NCBI RefSeq assembly: GCF_900102215.1
Contig: NZ_FNBG01000014.1
Span: 62,001 to 126,000, forward strand
Direction: 5' to 3'
Source: Fontibacillus panacisegetis
Lineage (GTDB): Bacteria; Bacillota; Bacilli; Paenibacillales; Paenibacillaceae
DNA: 64,000 nucleotides
Shown: one piece after another, positions 36,136 to 46,894 of the stretch
Position numbering within the stretch: position 1 is the first letter of the stretch
How the letters are laid out: every line of letters starts with the position of its first letter
Position numbers and translations under genes: made by a program
The notes under the pieces: generated by a model
What the model saw: only the letters and a program-made list of their open reading frames with translations
What the model was told of the DNA's origin: nothing
Databases searched by the model: none

Positions 36136-37545
36136 ATGAAAAAGAAATGGCTCTATGGATTGTTAGGAACTGCAGCTATGTTTGCTTTTCCGGTATCAGC
36201 TTTTGCAGCAGAAGGTGAAGTAACTCCAGCGGTATTAGAGATTGGACTAAATACACTTTTTGTTTTTGTAGCTGCAATGTTAGTATTCTTCATGCAAGCC
36301 GGATTCGCACTTTTGGAAGCTGGCTCAGTTCGAATGAAAAATGCGGGTCACGTAGCAGGTAAAACAGTTCTTACATTAGGTATTTCAATAGTTGCTTGGT
36401 GGGCTTTAGGTTTTGGTTTCGCATTTGGTGATGGTAACGGCTTCTGGGGAACAACTGGCTTCCTCTATGGCGGTGACGGGGCAATTGGTTCATTTAGTGG
36501 TCTTTCTGAGATCGGAATTTCACTAAATATGATGTTCTTGTTCCAAATGGCATTTGCGGCAGTATCCTTGGCAATTGCTTGTGGCGGTATGGCTGAAAGA
36601 GCAAAGCTAAGTGTATATATCGTATTCGGCATCATATTTATAGTAGGAATTTATCCTATTGTATGTCACTGGGTATGGGGCGGCGGCTGGTTAGGCAGTC
36701 TCGGAATGCAAGATTATGCAGGCTCCACGGTAGTTCACCTTACAGGTGCTACAGCTGCACTCGTTGCAACAGTGTTGCTAAAACCACGTCTTGGTAAATA
36801 CAATAAAGATGGTAAACCAAATAGTATTCCAGGTCATAACCAAGTGTTGACTGTTCTCGGTGTAATTATTTTGTGGATTGGCTGGTTTGGATTTAACCCA
36901 GGTAGTGCGTTAACTCCACTTGGTGATGGATTCTTCGGTTATGTATTAATGACAACAAACCTTGCAGCTGCTGCTGGTGCTGTTGCTGCACTACTGATTT
37001 CCTGGGCAGTAATGGGCAAATCTGATATTCCAAGTATGTTGAATGGTGTGCTTGCTGCGTTAGTTGCAATTACTGGTTCTTGTGCATTCGTTGATGCTTG
37101 GGCTTCCATTATCATTGGTGCTGTAGCAGCTATTGTAGCATTCCTGGTAGGTAGATGGATTGAACGTATCGGAGTTGATGATCCAATCTCTGCAATTTCT
37201 GTTCACGGTGTTGCTGGTATCTGGGGTGCTATTTCTACAGGCTTGTTCGCTACTCCTGAGCTTGTAGGGACAACTGGTGTAGGTAAAGAAGGGTTATTCT
37301 ACGGCGGCGGCTTCGGACAATTGGGCGTGCAATTGCTAGGGGTTATCGGAACATTTGCTTTCGTTCTTGTAGTTTCCTTTATCGTACTTGGTGGAATGAA
37401 AATGATTATGGGGCTACGCGTTACTGAAGAAGAAGAAATGATGGGTCTTGATATTAGTGAGCACGGCACTTATGGTTATCCTGAACAAATGAGTCTGTTG
37501 AATCAATCAACTGCTTCTGGCTCTGGAAATACACAAAACTTATAA
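36136..37545 (+). CDS. Ammonium transporter (Amt)
   Basis: A 469-residue transporter with a cleavable leader (MKKKWLYGLLGTAAMFAFPVSAFA) and eleven helices. It has the Amt signature (LNTLFVFVAAMLVFFMQAGF and GSVRMKNAGHV, the ammonium recruitment region) and the twin-histidine neighbourhood (VHLTGATAALVA and AISVHGVAGIWGAIS). It imports ammonium, or ammonia after deprotonation. The gene normally pairs with glnK, but the next gene is a DUF294 protein instead. ATG 36136 lies 9 bases after GAGGAG. Confidence 0.94.
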   Translation: MKKKWLYGLLGTAAMFAFPVSAFAAEGEVTPAVLEIGLNTLFVFVAAMLVFFMQAGFALLEAGSVRMKNAGHVAGKTVLTLGISIVAWWALGFGFAFGDGNGFWGTTGFLYGGDGAIGSFSGLSEIGISLNMMFLFQMAFAAVSLAIACGGMAERAKLSVYIVFGIIFIVGIYPIVCHWVWGGGWLGSLGMQDYAGSTVVHLTGATAALVATVLLKPRLGKYNKDGKPNSIPGHNQVLTVLGVIILWIGWFGFNPGSALTPLGDGFFGYVLMTTNLAAAAGAVAALLISWAVMGKSDIPSMLNGVLAALVAITGSCAFVDAWASIIIGAVAAIVAFLVGRWIERIGVDDPISAISVHGVAGIWGAISTGLFATPELVGTTGVGKEGLFYGGGFGQLGVQLLGVIGTFAFVLVVSFIVLGGMKMIMGLRVTEEEEMMGLDISEHGTYGYPEQMSLLNQSTASGSGNTQNL

Positions 37546-37609
37546 GAGAGATTCTGAACTTATAATGTGATTAGCAGCAGTGACATCATTTAGAAAGGAA
37601 GTTCGGCCT

Positions 37610-38701
37610 ATGAGCAATGAAGCGTCCATGAACGAAGTCAGTTTTCAGACGATTCGGTCGGCTTCCTCTCCCGCAGAGCTTAGGAAGGCACGGATTGAAG
37701 AACAAAACAGGCTATTTGAACAATTCTCTGACACTGAAATAGTGATTTGGAATGAGCTTGTAAATGAGCTTCATAATACGGTAATGTCACGAGCTTCAGC
37801 ATTATGTGAACAGGAGTTAATTGAGGAGGGCTTCGGCCCTCCTCCTGTTCCTTATGCATATGTTGTTTTTGGGAGTGCTGGGCGTGCTGAACAGACGTTA
37901 TGGAGTGATCAGGATAACGGTCTAATAATCGGTGAAAGTAATGATGGTACGTCGGAATCTTATTTTGATGAGTTCGGCCCAAGGCTATCGCATATATTGG
38001 AAGTGGCAGGTTATCCGCCGTGTCCAGGGAATGTGATGCTATCCAACACACTTTGGCGTAAATCAGTAGCGGATTGGGAGAGGCAGCTGCGGTATTGGAG
38101 AGGTCTGCTCGGGTGGGAGCAGGTTCGTTATCTCATGATTGCAGCTGACATGCGCCATATATATGGTGATGAAGAATTAACAAAGCTCCTTCGCAAAAAA
38201 ATGACTGCAGTGTTTGAATCGGAGGCTGAGCCTGAATATGATCTGACCGCTGCTGTTCTTCGTAATACTATTCGCCATAAAGCAGCGTTAAATGCGCTGG
38301 GGCAGGTCATTACGGAGCAGACAGGGGAGCATGCCGGAGAGTTTGATGTGAAATATGGCCTTTATCTTCCTGTTGTGAATGCTGTGCGTTACTTATCAAT
38401 AGAGTATGGAATTGTTGCTTCTTCAACGCAGGAGAGAATTGAGCAGCTATATAGATTGGACGCTGCTCAACTTAGATGGCTGGACTCATGTCAACATGCT
38501 TTTAACACCGCTCTTAGATTCAGATCGATGGCTGCTGTCAAAGATGAAGATGGATTATTGACAGGAACGAATTATTTACCAGAAACCCTGATCAGACAAA
38601 AAGAAATGCGGCGTGAGCTCAGGGAAGCTTTGAGTACGGTAAAACTAATGTACCGTACCCTCCAGCGTCAACATCGTTATACAGAAAGGAAATGGCTATG
38701 A
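37610..38701 (+). CDS. DUF294 nucleotidyltransferase-like protein
   Basis: A 363-residue protein. VVFGSAGRAEQTLWSDQDNG is a GS-x-D-x-D nucleotidyltransferase signature of the PII-uridylyltransferase (GlnD) type, and the C-terminal region matches the DUF294_C half. There is no UTase-linked HD or ACT domain as in true GlnD. It lies 64 bases after amt and overlaps the exonuclease gene by four bases (ATGA), so the three form an operon. ATG 37610 has AAAGGAAG 8 bases upstream; the frame extends to 37580. The target is unknown. Confidence 0.75.
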   Translation: MSNEASMNEVSFQTIRSASSPAELRKARIEEQNRLFEQFSDTEIVIWNELVNELHNTVMSRASALCEQELIEEGFGPPPVPYAYVVFGSAGRAEQTLWSDQDNGLIIGESNDGTSESYFDEFGPRLSHILEVAGYPPCPGNVMLSNTLWRKSVADWERQLRYWRGLLGWEQVRYLMIAADMRHIYGDEELTKLLRKKMTAVFESEAEPEYDLTAAVLRNTIRHKAALNALGQVITEQTGEHAGEFDVKYGLYLPVVNAVRYLSIEYGIVASSTQERIEQLYRLDAAQLRWLDSCQHAFNTALRFRSMAAVKDEDGLLTGTNYLPETLIRQKEMRRELREALSTVKLMYRTLQRQHRYTERKWL

Positions 38702-39432
38702 AGGAACCGATGAAAGAAACCGGGGGATTGTGGGATGTGTTGAAAGGTGGAGGAATACCTCCAAGGATCGCTTCAATGCTAGGAGCTCCCAGTGCTCAGC
38801 AAATCGCCTTCGTACGCTCACTTACTAAAGGTCAACGTAAACCGGAAACACTCCACGTACCTCTCACTGAATTAAAGACGGCTGTATTCGATCTGGAAAC
38901 GACGGGATTTCATTATCATTATGGCGACGAAATATTGTCTTTTGGAGCGATTAAGGTAGATGGCGAGCAGATAACGGATGACGTGTATTATTCCTTGTGT
39001 AAACCCGCTTGTTCTGTTCCAGAACAAATTGTGGAATTAACAGGTATCACACCTGAGATGGTTGAAGATGCGCCTCCTTTACTACTAGCGCTTCGAGATT
39101 TTATGGGTTTTGTTGATGATCGGGTGCTTATTGCACATGGTAGTGCTCATGATAAAGCATTCCTTGATGTTGCACTCTGGAAAACGACAAAAGCTCATCT
39201 GGGACATCGGGTGCTGGATACGATGATGATAGCCAGAAAGCTCGAACCGGAACGAAACATTTCGTCTCTGGATGATTGGTTGGAAGTATACGAAATACCA
39301 CTGTTAAGACGTCACCATGCTCTTGAGGATTCGAAGATGACGGCCGGGTTATGGTGTGCTATTATTTCACGTCTTAAAGAATGCGGAGTCATTACATTAG
39401 GTGATTTATATAGTTATCTTAGTAAGAATTAA
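38698..39432 (+). CDS. DEDDh exonuclease, DnaQ/epsilon-like
   Basis: A 244-residue 3'-5' exonuclease. The DEDDh residues appear in AVFDLETTGFH (Asp, Glu), FVDDRVLIAHGSAHDKAF (Asp) and HHALEDSKM (His, Asp). It probably trims RNA or DNA ends; DUF294 genes elsewhere pair with such exonucleases. Start ATG 38698 overlaps the upstream TGA stop and has AAAGGA seven bases away. A terminator follows. Confidence 0.88.
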   Translation: MKEPMKETGGLWDVLKGGGIPPRIASMLGAPSAQQIAFVRSLTKGQRKPETLHVPLTELKTAVFDLETTGFHYHYGDEILSFGAIKVDGEQITDDVYYSLCKPACSVPEQIVELTGITPEMVEDAPPLLLALRDFMGFVDDRVLIAHGSAHDKAFLDVALWKTTKAHLGHRVLDTMMIARKLEPERNISSLDDWLEVYEIPLLRRHHALEDSKMTAGLWCAIISRLKECGVITLGDLYSYLSKN

Positions 39433-39468
39433 TACTTAGGCATAATACATCTAATACTTGCTGCTGTT

Positions 39469-39499
39469 AACCGTTCGGTTTGTTCCGGACGGTTTTTTT
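39469..39499 (+). terminator. Terminator after the amt operon
   Basis: AACCGTTCGG and CCGGACGGTT pair with one G-U around a short loop, followed by a run of seven T. Confidence 0.8.
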
Positions 39500-39687
39500 C
39501 ATTACGTAGTTTACAAAAAAATTGCTGCTAAATGCGGTCTGTTATTCTTGAGTGCTCGTCGATCAACGTTTTTGTTGTTGTAATCTGTAACAAAACTAGA
39601 AAACAGGGTACAATATCAAGTGTAGGCAAATCTTTTGCTTTAAGGTGGGATCCACAAAAAGACTTTAACATAAAGGAAGTCACAAAT

Positions 39688-40275
39688 ATGAATCGTAATC
39701 GATGGATATTGGTGGGGGTTATTGTTTGCCTGGCCGTTGTCTTGTATGAGAATAGTGGTCAAAGCATTTTGTCGCGGTTTTCGGATAAAACAAAAAATTC
39801 ATCCCCTTCAGAACAGACACTAAGTAATCTTATAGCAGAAAATACTCCAAAACCAGGAACTCCATCGCCGGCTTTTTCCTTGACTGGGCTAGATGGTCAT
39901 AATTATGAGGTAGGAGGGAAGCGGGATAAACCGCTGCTGCTCAACTTCTGGGCTTCATGGTGCGATCCATGCAAGGAGGAGGCACCTGATCTCGTTAATT
40001 TGTACAAAAAGTATGGAGATAAGATGGATTTTTATGGCGTAAATGTAACGGCATACGATAAGCTTGAGAACGCTAAAAAGTTTGTGGAGGAGTATCATTA
40101 CACTTTCCCAATTTTGCTGGATGAAAAAGAGGAAGTATATCGTATGTTTAACGGGATCGCTTTTCCAACTAATGCTCTAATCGATAAGAACGGTGTAATA
40201 CAGGAGGTTATCATAGGAATATTGCCGCCTGAGGAGCTAGAAGCCAAGGTGAAGAAGCTGCTGGAAGATAGTTAA
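39688..40275 (+). CDS. Membrane-anchored thioredoxin-like protein (TlpA/ResA type)
   Basis: A 195-residue oxidoreductase with an N-terminal anchor (residues 5-22) and a thioredoxin fold containing the active site WCDPC in NFWASWCDPCKEEAPD. Such proteins reduce disulfides outside the membrane, for example in cytochrome c maturation. ATG 39688 has AAGGAAG upstream; the frame extends back to 39532 without another start signal. It is convergent with cimA. Confidence 0.88.
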   Translation: MNRNRWILVGVIVCLAVVLYENSGQSILSRFSDKTKNSSPSEQTLSNLIAENTPKPGTPSPAFSLTGLDGHNYEVGGKRDKPLLLNFWASWCDPCKEEAPDLVNLYKKYGDKMDFYGVNVTAYDKLENAKKFVEEYHYTFPILLDEKEEVYRMFNGIAFPTNALIDKNGVIQEVIIGILPPEELEAKVKKLLEDS

Positions 40276-40299
40276 GAGAAAAATTATAGGTTCAAATGT

Positions 40300-40353
40300 A
40301 ACAAGGGGTATCCCGGTCGCCAGAGTTCTGGCTTCTAGGATACCCCGTTTGTT
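40300..40353. terminator. Bidirectional terminator between the TlpA-like gene and cimA
   Basis: AACAAGGGGTATCC at 40300-40313 pairs with GGATACCCCGTTTGTT at 40338-40353 (one bulge), between two convergent genes. Confidence 0.8.
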
Positions 40354-40355
40354 GT

Positions 40356-41975
40356 TTATAGGTTCACTAAACCACGAGCGGCTGATGGAATCTCTTCATA
40401 ATCCTCACGTTTCGTCTGTCCAAGCAGAGCGTAGCGAAGACTATCCACCAGTGCTTCCCAGCTCGCTTCAATCACGTTGCCGGATACACCGACTGTACTC
40501 CATGTGTTTTCAGCGTCTCGGGACTCGATTAATACGCGAACCTTGGATGCAGTAGCGTCCTTTTCATCTAATACACGTACTTTATAGTCAGACAAGTGAA
40601 TGTTGGCAATTCGAGGGAAATAACTGATCAGCGCTTTGCGCAGGGCGTTATCAAGTGCGTTGACAGGTCCGTTGCCCTCAGCAGCGGTATAAATGCTGTT
40701 GCCATCGATGTTGAGCTTGACGAAAGCTTCGGAGACAACCGGTCTGCCAGCCGTTTTCTCAACGAGCATTTTGAAGGATTCAAAGACGAATAGCTCTTTA
40801 AGCTCCCCATTCGCTTGACGTAGTAAAAGCTCAAGAGAAGCGTCAGCACCTTCAAATTGATATCCTTGATGCTCCAGGTCTTTGATTTTAGCTATAACTT
40901 TACGAGTGCTCTCATTCTCGGGATTGATATCAATTCCCATTTCTTGAGCTTTGGATAGAATATTGCTCTGTCCGGCAAGCTCGGAGACAAGTACACGCTG
41001 ACGGTTGCCTACAGTTTCCGGTGCAATATGCTCATACGTACGAGAATCACGAAGGATCGCAGATACGTGTATGCCGCCTTTGTGCGCAAAAGCTGCTGTA
41101 CCAACATAAGGTTGATTAACCGGCATGTGTACATTTGCAATCTCACTAATGTAACGGGCGGTATTTGTCAGTTGTTTGATTTGCTCTGGGTCAATCACTT
41201 CATAACCAAGCTTTAGCTGAAGATTCGGAATAATTGAGCAAAGATTAGCGTTGCCACATCGTTCTCCATAGCCGTTCATTGTACCTTGAATCTGCTCGGC
41301 GCCTGCACGAACCGCACTAAGAGAATTTGCTACCGCAAGCTCACAATCGTTATGAGTATGAATGCCTAGTCGTGAGCTGCTTGCCTGACCGACAAGAGAG
41401 GTAACAATATCATGAACCTCATGCGGCATCGTTCCGCCGTTCGTATCACACATAACCAGCCAGTCCGCTCCTGCTTCCTCTGCTTTGCGCATTACAGACA
41501 GGGCATATTCGGGATTGTGCTTGTAGCCGTCAAAGAAATGTTCAGCATCAAAAATAACTTCCAGACCATTCTGCTTCAAATAAGCAATGGAATCATAGAT
41601 CATGGCGAGATTTTCTTCCAGTGTAGTTTGCAGAGCAGTATGCACATGGAAATCCCATGATTTGCCGACAAGCGTAGCTGCCTTGGCGCCGGATTGTATC
41701 ATACTTTTGAGGTTGGCGTCATGTTCTGCCTGGCTGTCTTTACGACGCGTGCTGCCAAATGCCGTAATTTTAGCGGATAAATTAAAATCCTGGATACGCT
41801 TGAAAAACTCAATATCCTTGCTATTACTGCCAGGGATGCCACCTTCTATATAATGGACACCCAGCTGATCCAGCTTCCTGGCGATCTTCAACTTATCGTC
41901 CGCGGACAAGCTAATACCTTCGCCTTGTGTACCATCGCGTAATGTAGTGTCGAAGATGGATATAGCCTTTGACAT
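40356..41975 (-). CDS. cimA: Citramalate synthase
   Basis: A 539-residue enzyme that condenses pyruvate and acetyl-CoA to (R)-citramalate, a threonine-independent route into isoleucine synthesis. The opening ISIFDTTLRDGTQGEG carries the metal-binding Asp and catalytic Arg; HTHNDCELAVANSL gives the metal His pair, and the C-terminal LeuA dimer/regulatory domain is present. Its length exceeds typical 2-isopropylmalate synthases, favouring citramalate synthase. ATG 41975 has AAGGAGGA. It is convergent with the TlpA-like gene and alone on its strand here. Confidence 0.9.
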   Translation of the reverse strand: MSKAISIFDTTLRDGTQGEGISLSADDKLKIARKLDQLGVHYIEGGIPGSNSKDIEFFKRIQDFNLSAKITAFGSTRRKDSQAEHDANLKSMIQSGAKAATLVGKSWDFHVHTALQTTLEENLAMIYDSIAYLKQNGLEVIFDAEHFFDGYKHNPEYALSVMRKAEEAGADWLVMCDTNGGTMPHEVHDIVTSLVGQASSSRLGIHTHNDCELAVANSLSAVRAGAEQIQGTMNGYGERCGNANLCSIIPNLQLKLGYEVIDPEQIKQLTNTARYISEIANVHMPVNQPYVGTAAFAHKGGIHVSAILRDSRTYEHIAPETVGNRQRVLVSELAGQSNILSKAQEMGIDINPENESTRKVIAKIKDLEHQGYQFEGADASLELLLRQANGELKELFVFESFKMLVEKTAGRPVVSEAFVKLNIDGNSIYTAAEGNGPVNALDNALRKALISYFPRIANIHLSDYKVRVLDEKDATASKVRVLIESRDAENTWSTVGVSGNVIEASWEALVDSLRYALLGQTKREDYEEIPSAARGLVNL

Positions 41976-42160
41976 GATGGAAGTATCCTCCTTATGGATG
42001 TCCTTAGAATGGGCTCCGATTTCAATATTAACTCATTATAGCACTCCTTTTTTTAAAGTTACACGATTTTTAATAATTTACATAAGCAAAGTTGACCTAA
42101 CTTTAGATGAAGGGGTATGCTGAGAACAACTCTAACCAATCATAAAAGAGGGGAATTTCC

Positions 42161-43835
<1,675 letters not shown>

Positions 43836-43869
43836 CAAAAGTCTAATATGATTTGTTCATAGTTCTGTA

Positions 43870-43907
43870 AACATCTTCTGTTAATCGTGACAGAAGATGT
43901 TTTTTTA
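43870..43907 (+). terminator. Terminator after the ferredoxin gene
   Basis: AACATCTTCTGT and ACAGAAGATGTT form a perfect 12-base stem with an 8-base loop, then seven T. Confidence 0.88.
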
Positions 43908-44026
43908 TGAAATTTTTTAGCCGTAAAGTTAGAAACCTGCATATTGTTGCCGATATAGTAAGTAGCAAAGTTATTTATAACAGTGAAGCTACTATAATAC
44001 GATCCAATTTTATGTGGAGGATTTCG

Positions 44027-45421
44027 ATGAATAATTCGGTGTACCTCAAAAAATATGTGGAAAATCACCCTGATAACAAGATGGCTTGGTATTTGCTCGG
44101 CAAGGAGTACGAAGCAGCGGGGCAAGAAGGAAAGGCTAACTATTGTTATAACCAGGCGAGCGGCGTCTACGAGGCCTTTGAAGCAAGCAAGGTCCCTGCG
44201 GATTTGTGGAAGGAATACCAGACGAAGCTGCTGCAGGAATCAAAACGTAAGGAAAAGCAGAGTAGATTAGCTCGTAGAATTGGTGTTTTATTGATTTTAC
44301 TTATGTTGATTTGGATTCCGCTTTCTTATGCACCTGGTCAGACTTCTGATGGTTCTGATACGGTGATAGCAGATACAACGGGTAAGAAGGAAGTCCAGTC
44401 TGATAGCGGAGCATCTTCAGGCAAGACAAAACCGACGTTTACGGCAAGAGAATACTCTGGAAACAACGGCATGAAATATGCCGCAGATTTGCTAGGTGGT
44501 AATCGTTCAGATGAGCAAAGCCAGACTGTAGTGATGGGGATGAAGCGTTCGGGGAATTGGCTGCTCTGGTCTAAAAATCTTCCTGTAGTCTACGGGATTC
44601 AGCAGGATTCGGACAGCGGCGAGACAACGATTCAATCCTACGATCCAATAGATTGCGATTGCACTCCACCAGATCCATCAAAGTTGCAGAAAGAGGGCGA
44701 AAAGTGGGCAGTTCGGCAGGAATCTTTAGCGGTTCTATCCTCAGCTATACGTCATTATAAAGAGAAAAATGGGAAGTGGCCTTCTAGCCTAAAGGAATTG
44801 ACGAAGCCGTTTCCAGGGAATTGGCTTGCTGGAACTGACACTATAATGAAGGATAATTTCATCCCGCTGCTCTCACAACTTCAAAAGAATCAGCCGGATA
44901 ATGAGACAGAGGTTAGTGCGCATAATGGCAATACCACAACGGCAAAGCCGTCCTTGCAAGAAGCTGAACCTTATTTTACACTGCCACTTGAGGTGTTGGT
45001 AGATAAAACAACGCATCGATTGGCTGTCGTCAGTGGTTCGGTAATAGTCAGGAGTTATAAAGTCGGGCTTGGTGGAGAGGATACACCGGAAGGCAAATAT
45101 GTAATTTCAGATAAGGTGGTTAATCCAAACGGACATAGTGACGGAGAGTTTGGCAGCCGCGGGATGCAATTGTCAGATACGAATTACGCAATCCATGGGA
45201 CAAATGAACCTGACAGTGTGGGAAAAGATCAATCACTCGGTTGCATTCGAATGCTCAAGGAAGATGTAGAGGAACTATTCGATCTACTGCCAAAAGGGAC
45301 TAAGGTAACAATAGGAAAAGGGATTGTTCCTTCTCTTGAGGTCGTCCCGAAGAGTCGATTCACTCTTGGTAACCGGCAGAGTCAGACCAATCCCGATCGT
45401 ACGTATCATTGGCTAAATTAA
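44027..45421 (+). CDS. Membrane-anchored L,D-transpeptidase with N-terminal TPR-like region
   Basis: A 464-residue protein. Residues 1-75 form a cytosolic TPR-like helix pair (AWYLLGKEYEAAGQEGKANY), residues about 86-105 a membrane helix, then a long Ser/Asp-rich linker. The C-terminal YkuD domain has the catalytic HGTNEPDSVG ... SLGCIRM, where His and Cys form the active site. It likely makes 3-3 or 4-3 crosslinks in peptidoglycan outside the membrane. ATG 44027 has TGGAGG upstream; the earlier frame to 43907 is not supported. Confidence 0.87.
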   Translation: MNNSVYLKKYVENHPDNKMAWYLLGKEYEAAGQEGKANYCYNQASGVYEAFEASKVPADLWKEYQTKLLQESKRKEKQSRLARRIGVLLILLMLIWIPLSYAPGQTSDGSDTVIADTTGKKEVQSDSGASSGKTKPTFTAREYSGNNGMKYAADLLGGNRSDEQSQTVVMGMKRSGNWLLWSKNLPVVYGIQQDSDSGETTIQSYDPIDCDCTPPDPSKLQKEGEKWAVRQESLAVLSSAIRHYKEKNGKWPSSLKELTKPFPGNWLAGTDTIMKDNFIPLLSQLQKNQPDNETEVSAHNGNTTTAKPSLQEAEPYFTLPLEVLVDKTTHRLAVVSGSVIVRSYKVGLGGEDTPEGKYVISDKVVNPNGHSDGEFGSRGMQLSDTNYAIHGTNEPDSVGKDQSLGCIRMLKEDVEELFDLLPKGTKVTIGKGIVPSLEVVPKSRFTLGNRQSQTNPDRTYHWLN

Positions 45422-45559
45422 TTAAAGATTGGCGAGGATGATCACGATGGTGACCAGAATGATAAGCGCTCCGACAACAGAACTTGCCCAGACCAACGCT
45501 TTTTTATTTACTTCATCCCTTTTTTGCTGAAGTGTAGGTGATTTGCGTTTTGTTGACAT
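45422..45559 (-). CDS. Small single-helix membrane protein
   Basis: A 45-residue protein: a basic/polar start (MSTKRKSPTLQQKRDEVNKK) then one helix, ALVWASSVVGALIILVTIVI. ATG 45559 has AGAGGGGA upstream. It is convergent with the transpeptidase gene, with adjoining stops (45421 and 45422). The family is not recognised, but composition and the ribosome binding site support a real gene. Confidence 0.6.
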   Translation of the reverse strand: MSTKRKSPTLQQKRDEVNKKALVWASSVVGALIILVTIVIILANL

Positions 45560-45763
45560 AGACGGTTCCCCTCTCTTGGTTATCATCAGGAATATGTATC
45601 ATAATATATACATTGTAACGGCTTTCAATATAAAATTCCATCACCATGTTGTTTGTTTCACAAAGCAGGTTAAACTTTTCTTTTGCGCCAAGAACCGCTA
45701 AACTGGATATATGTGTTCTAGGGATTGCTTGTGCTTATGCATGAAGAATGATCGGAGTGAAGA

Positions 45764-46864
45764 GTGAACGTGTTGTATCGTAATTTGGGGAAACCATTGT
45801 TTTTTAAACTAGATCCGGAGAAGGCGCATCATCTGGTAGTTGATGGTCTACATACTGCGGCAAAAGTTCCTGGAATTGTTCCGATTATGCGTGGATTGTA
45901 TGGTGTTCAGGAAACCCCCGAACTGGCAAGTGATTTGTTCGGTATTCATTTTCCGTCACCAGTAGGTTTAGCTGCCGGGCTTGATAAGAATGGAAGATCT
46001 GTAGCTGGATTTTCTGCGATCGGATTCGGGTTTATGGAAGTAGGGACGGTAACACCGAAGGGACAGCCTGGCAATGAACAGCCACGATTATTTCGGTTGC
46101 CTCAGGACGAGGCATTGATTAACCGTATGGGCTTTAACAATTTTGGAGCGGAGGCTATGGCCGAAGAGCTGGCTAAGCTTAAGACCAGAAGCATTCCGGT
46201 CGCTGTTAATATTGGTAAAAATAAAGCAACGCCAAACGAGGACGCTCACCGGGATTACGAGCAATGTATATCGGCGCTTTATCCGTATGCTGACTTTTTT
46301 GTTGTAAATATCAGCTCACCGAACACGCCAGACTTGCGTAATTTGCAGCATGGGAGTGAGTTGGCATTATTGCTTCAGGCCGTGACCGAGCAAATGGCGT
46401 TGGAAGGCAAGCGGTACGGCTCAAATAAGGCTGTATTGGTGAAAATCGCTCCTGACGTAAGTGACGCAGAGCTGGAGTATATGGTAGATACGATTCAGAA
46501 GAGCGGTGTATCCGGCCTAATTGCTACCAATACTACAATTTCAAGAGATGGTCTGAAACATCCTAATGCAAAGGAAACGGGAGGACTTAGCGGCAAGCCG
46601 CTGACCCAAAGATCGACTGACATCATTTCACGTGTGTATCGCCAGACTGAAGGTGGCCTTCCGATTATCGGTTCGGGCGGCATTTTTACAGCAGAAGATG
46701 CATATAACAAAATTCGAGCAGGTGCTAGTTTAGTCGAGATTTATACAGCATTGATCTATGAAGGTCCTGAGATTAACCGTAAGTTGCATCGCGGTCTGAG
46801 GGAACTTCTGCGAAGGGACGGTTTCTCACATATTTCTGAAGCGATAGGGGCCGACCATCGTTAG
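45764..46864 (+). CDS. pyrD: Dihydroorotate dehydrogenase, class 2 (quinone)
   Basis: A 366-residue flavoenzyme of pyrimidine synthesis that oxidises dihydroorotate with membrane quinone. The N-terminal amphipathic helix region (LGKPLFFKLDPEKAHHLVVDGL) marks class 2, as do FPSPVGLAAGLDKNG, NRMGFNNFGAE, NISSPNTPDLRNLQ and IIGSGGIFTAEDAYNKIRAG. GTG 45764 is preceded by GGAGTGAAG. Firmicutes usually have the NAD-linked class 1 enzyme in the pyr operon, and no other pyr gene is nearby. Confidence 0.92.
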   Translation: MNVLYRNLGKPLFFKLDPEKAHHLVVDGLHTAAKVPGIVPIMRGLYGVQETPELASDLFGIHFPSPVGLAAGLDKNGRSVAGFSAIGFGFMEVGTVTPKGQPGNEQPRLFRLPQDEALINRMGFNNFGAEAMAEELAKLKTRSIPVAVNIGKNKATPNEDAHRDYEQCISALYPYADFFVVNISSPNTPDLRNLQHGSELALLLQAVTEQMALEGKRYGSNKAVLVKIAPDVSDAELEYMVDTIQKSGVSGLIATNTTISRDGLKHPNAKETGGLSGKPLTQRSTDIISRVYRQTEGGLPIIGSGGIFTAEDAYNKIRAGASLVEIYTALIYEGPEINRKLHRGLRELLRRDGFSHISEAIGADHR

Positions 46865-46894
46865 GCAGGGTTACAGAAGACAGGAGGCGCAGTC

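Noticed and set aside
39532-39687. Long N-terminus for the TlpA-like protein
   Set aside because: No ribosome binding site, and the protein starting at 39688 already has the correct anchor.
42041-42160. LexA/SOS box upstream of dinB
   Set aside because: No GAAC-N4-GTTC core found in the upstream gap.
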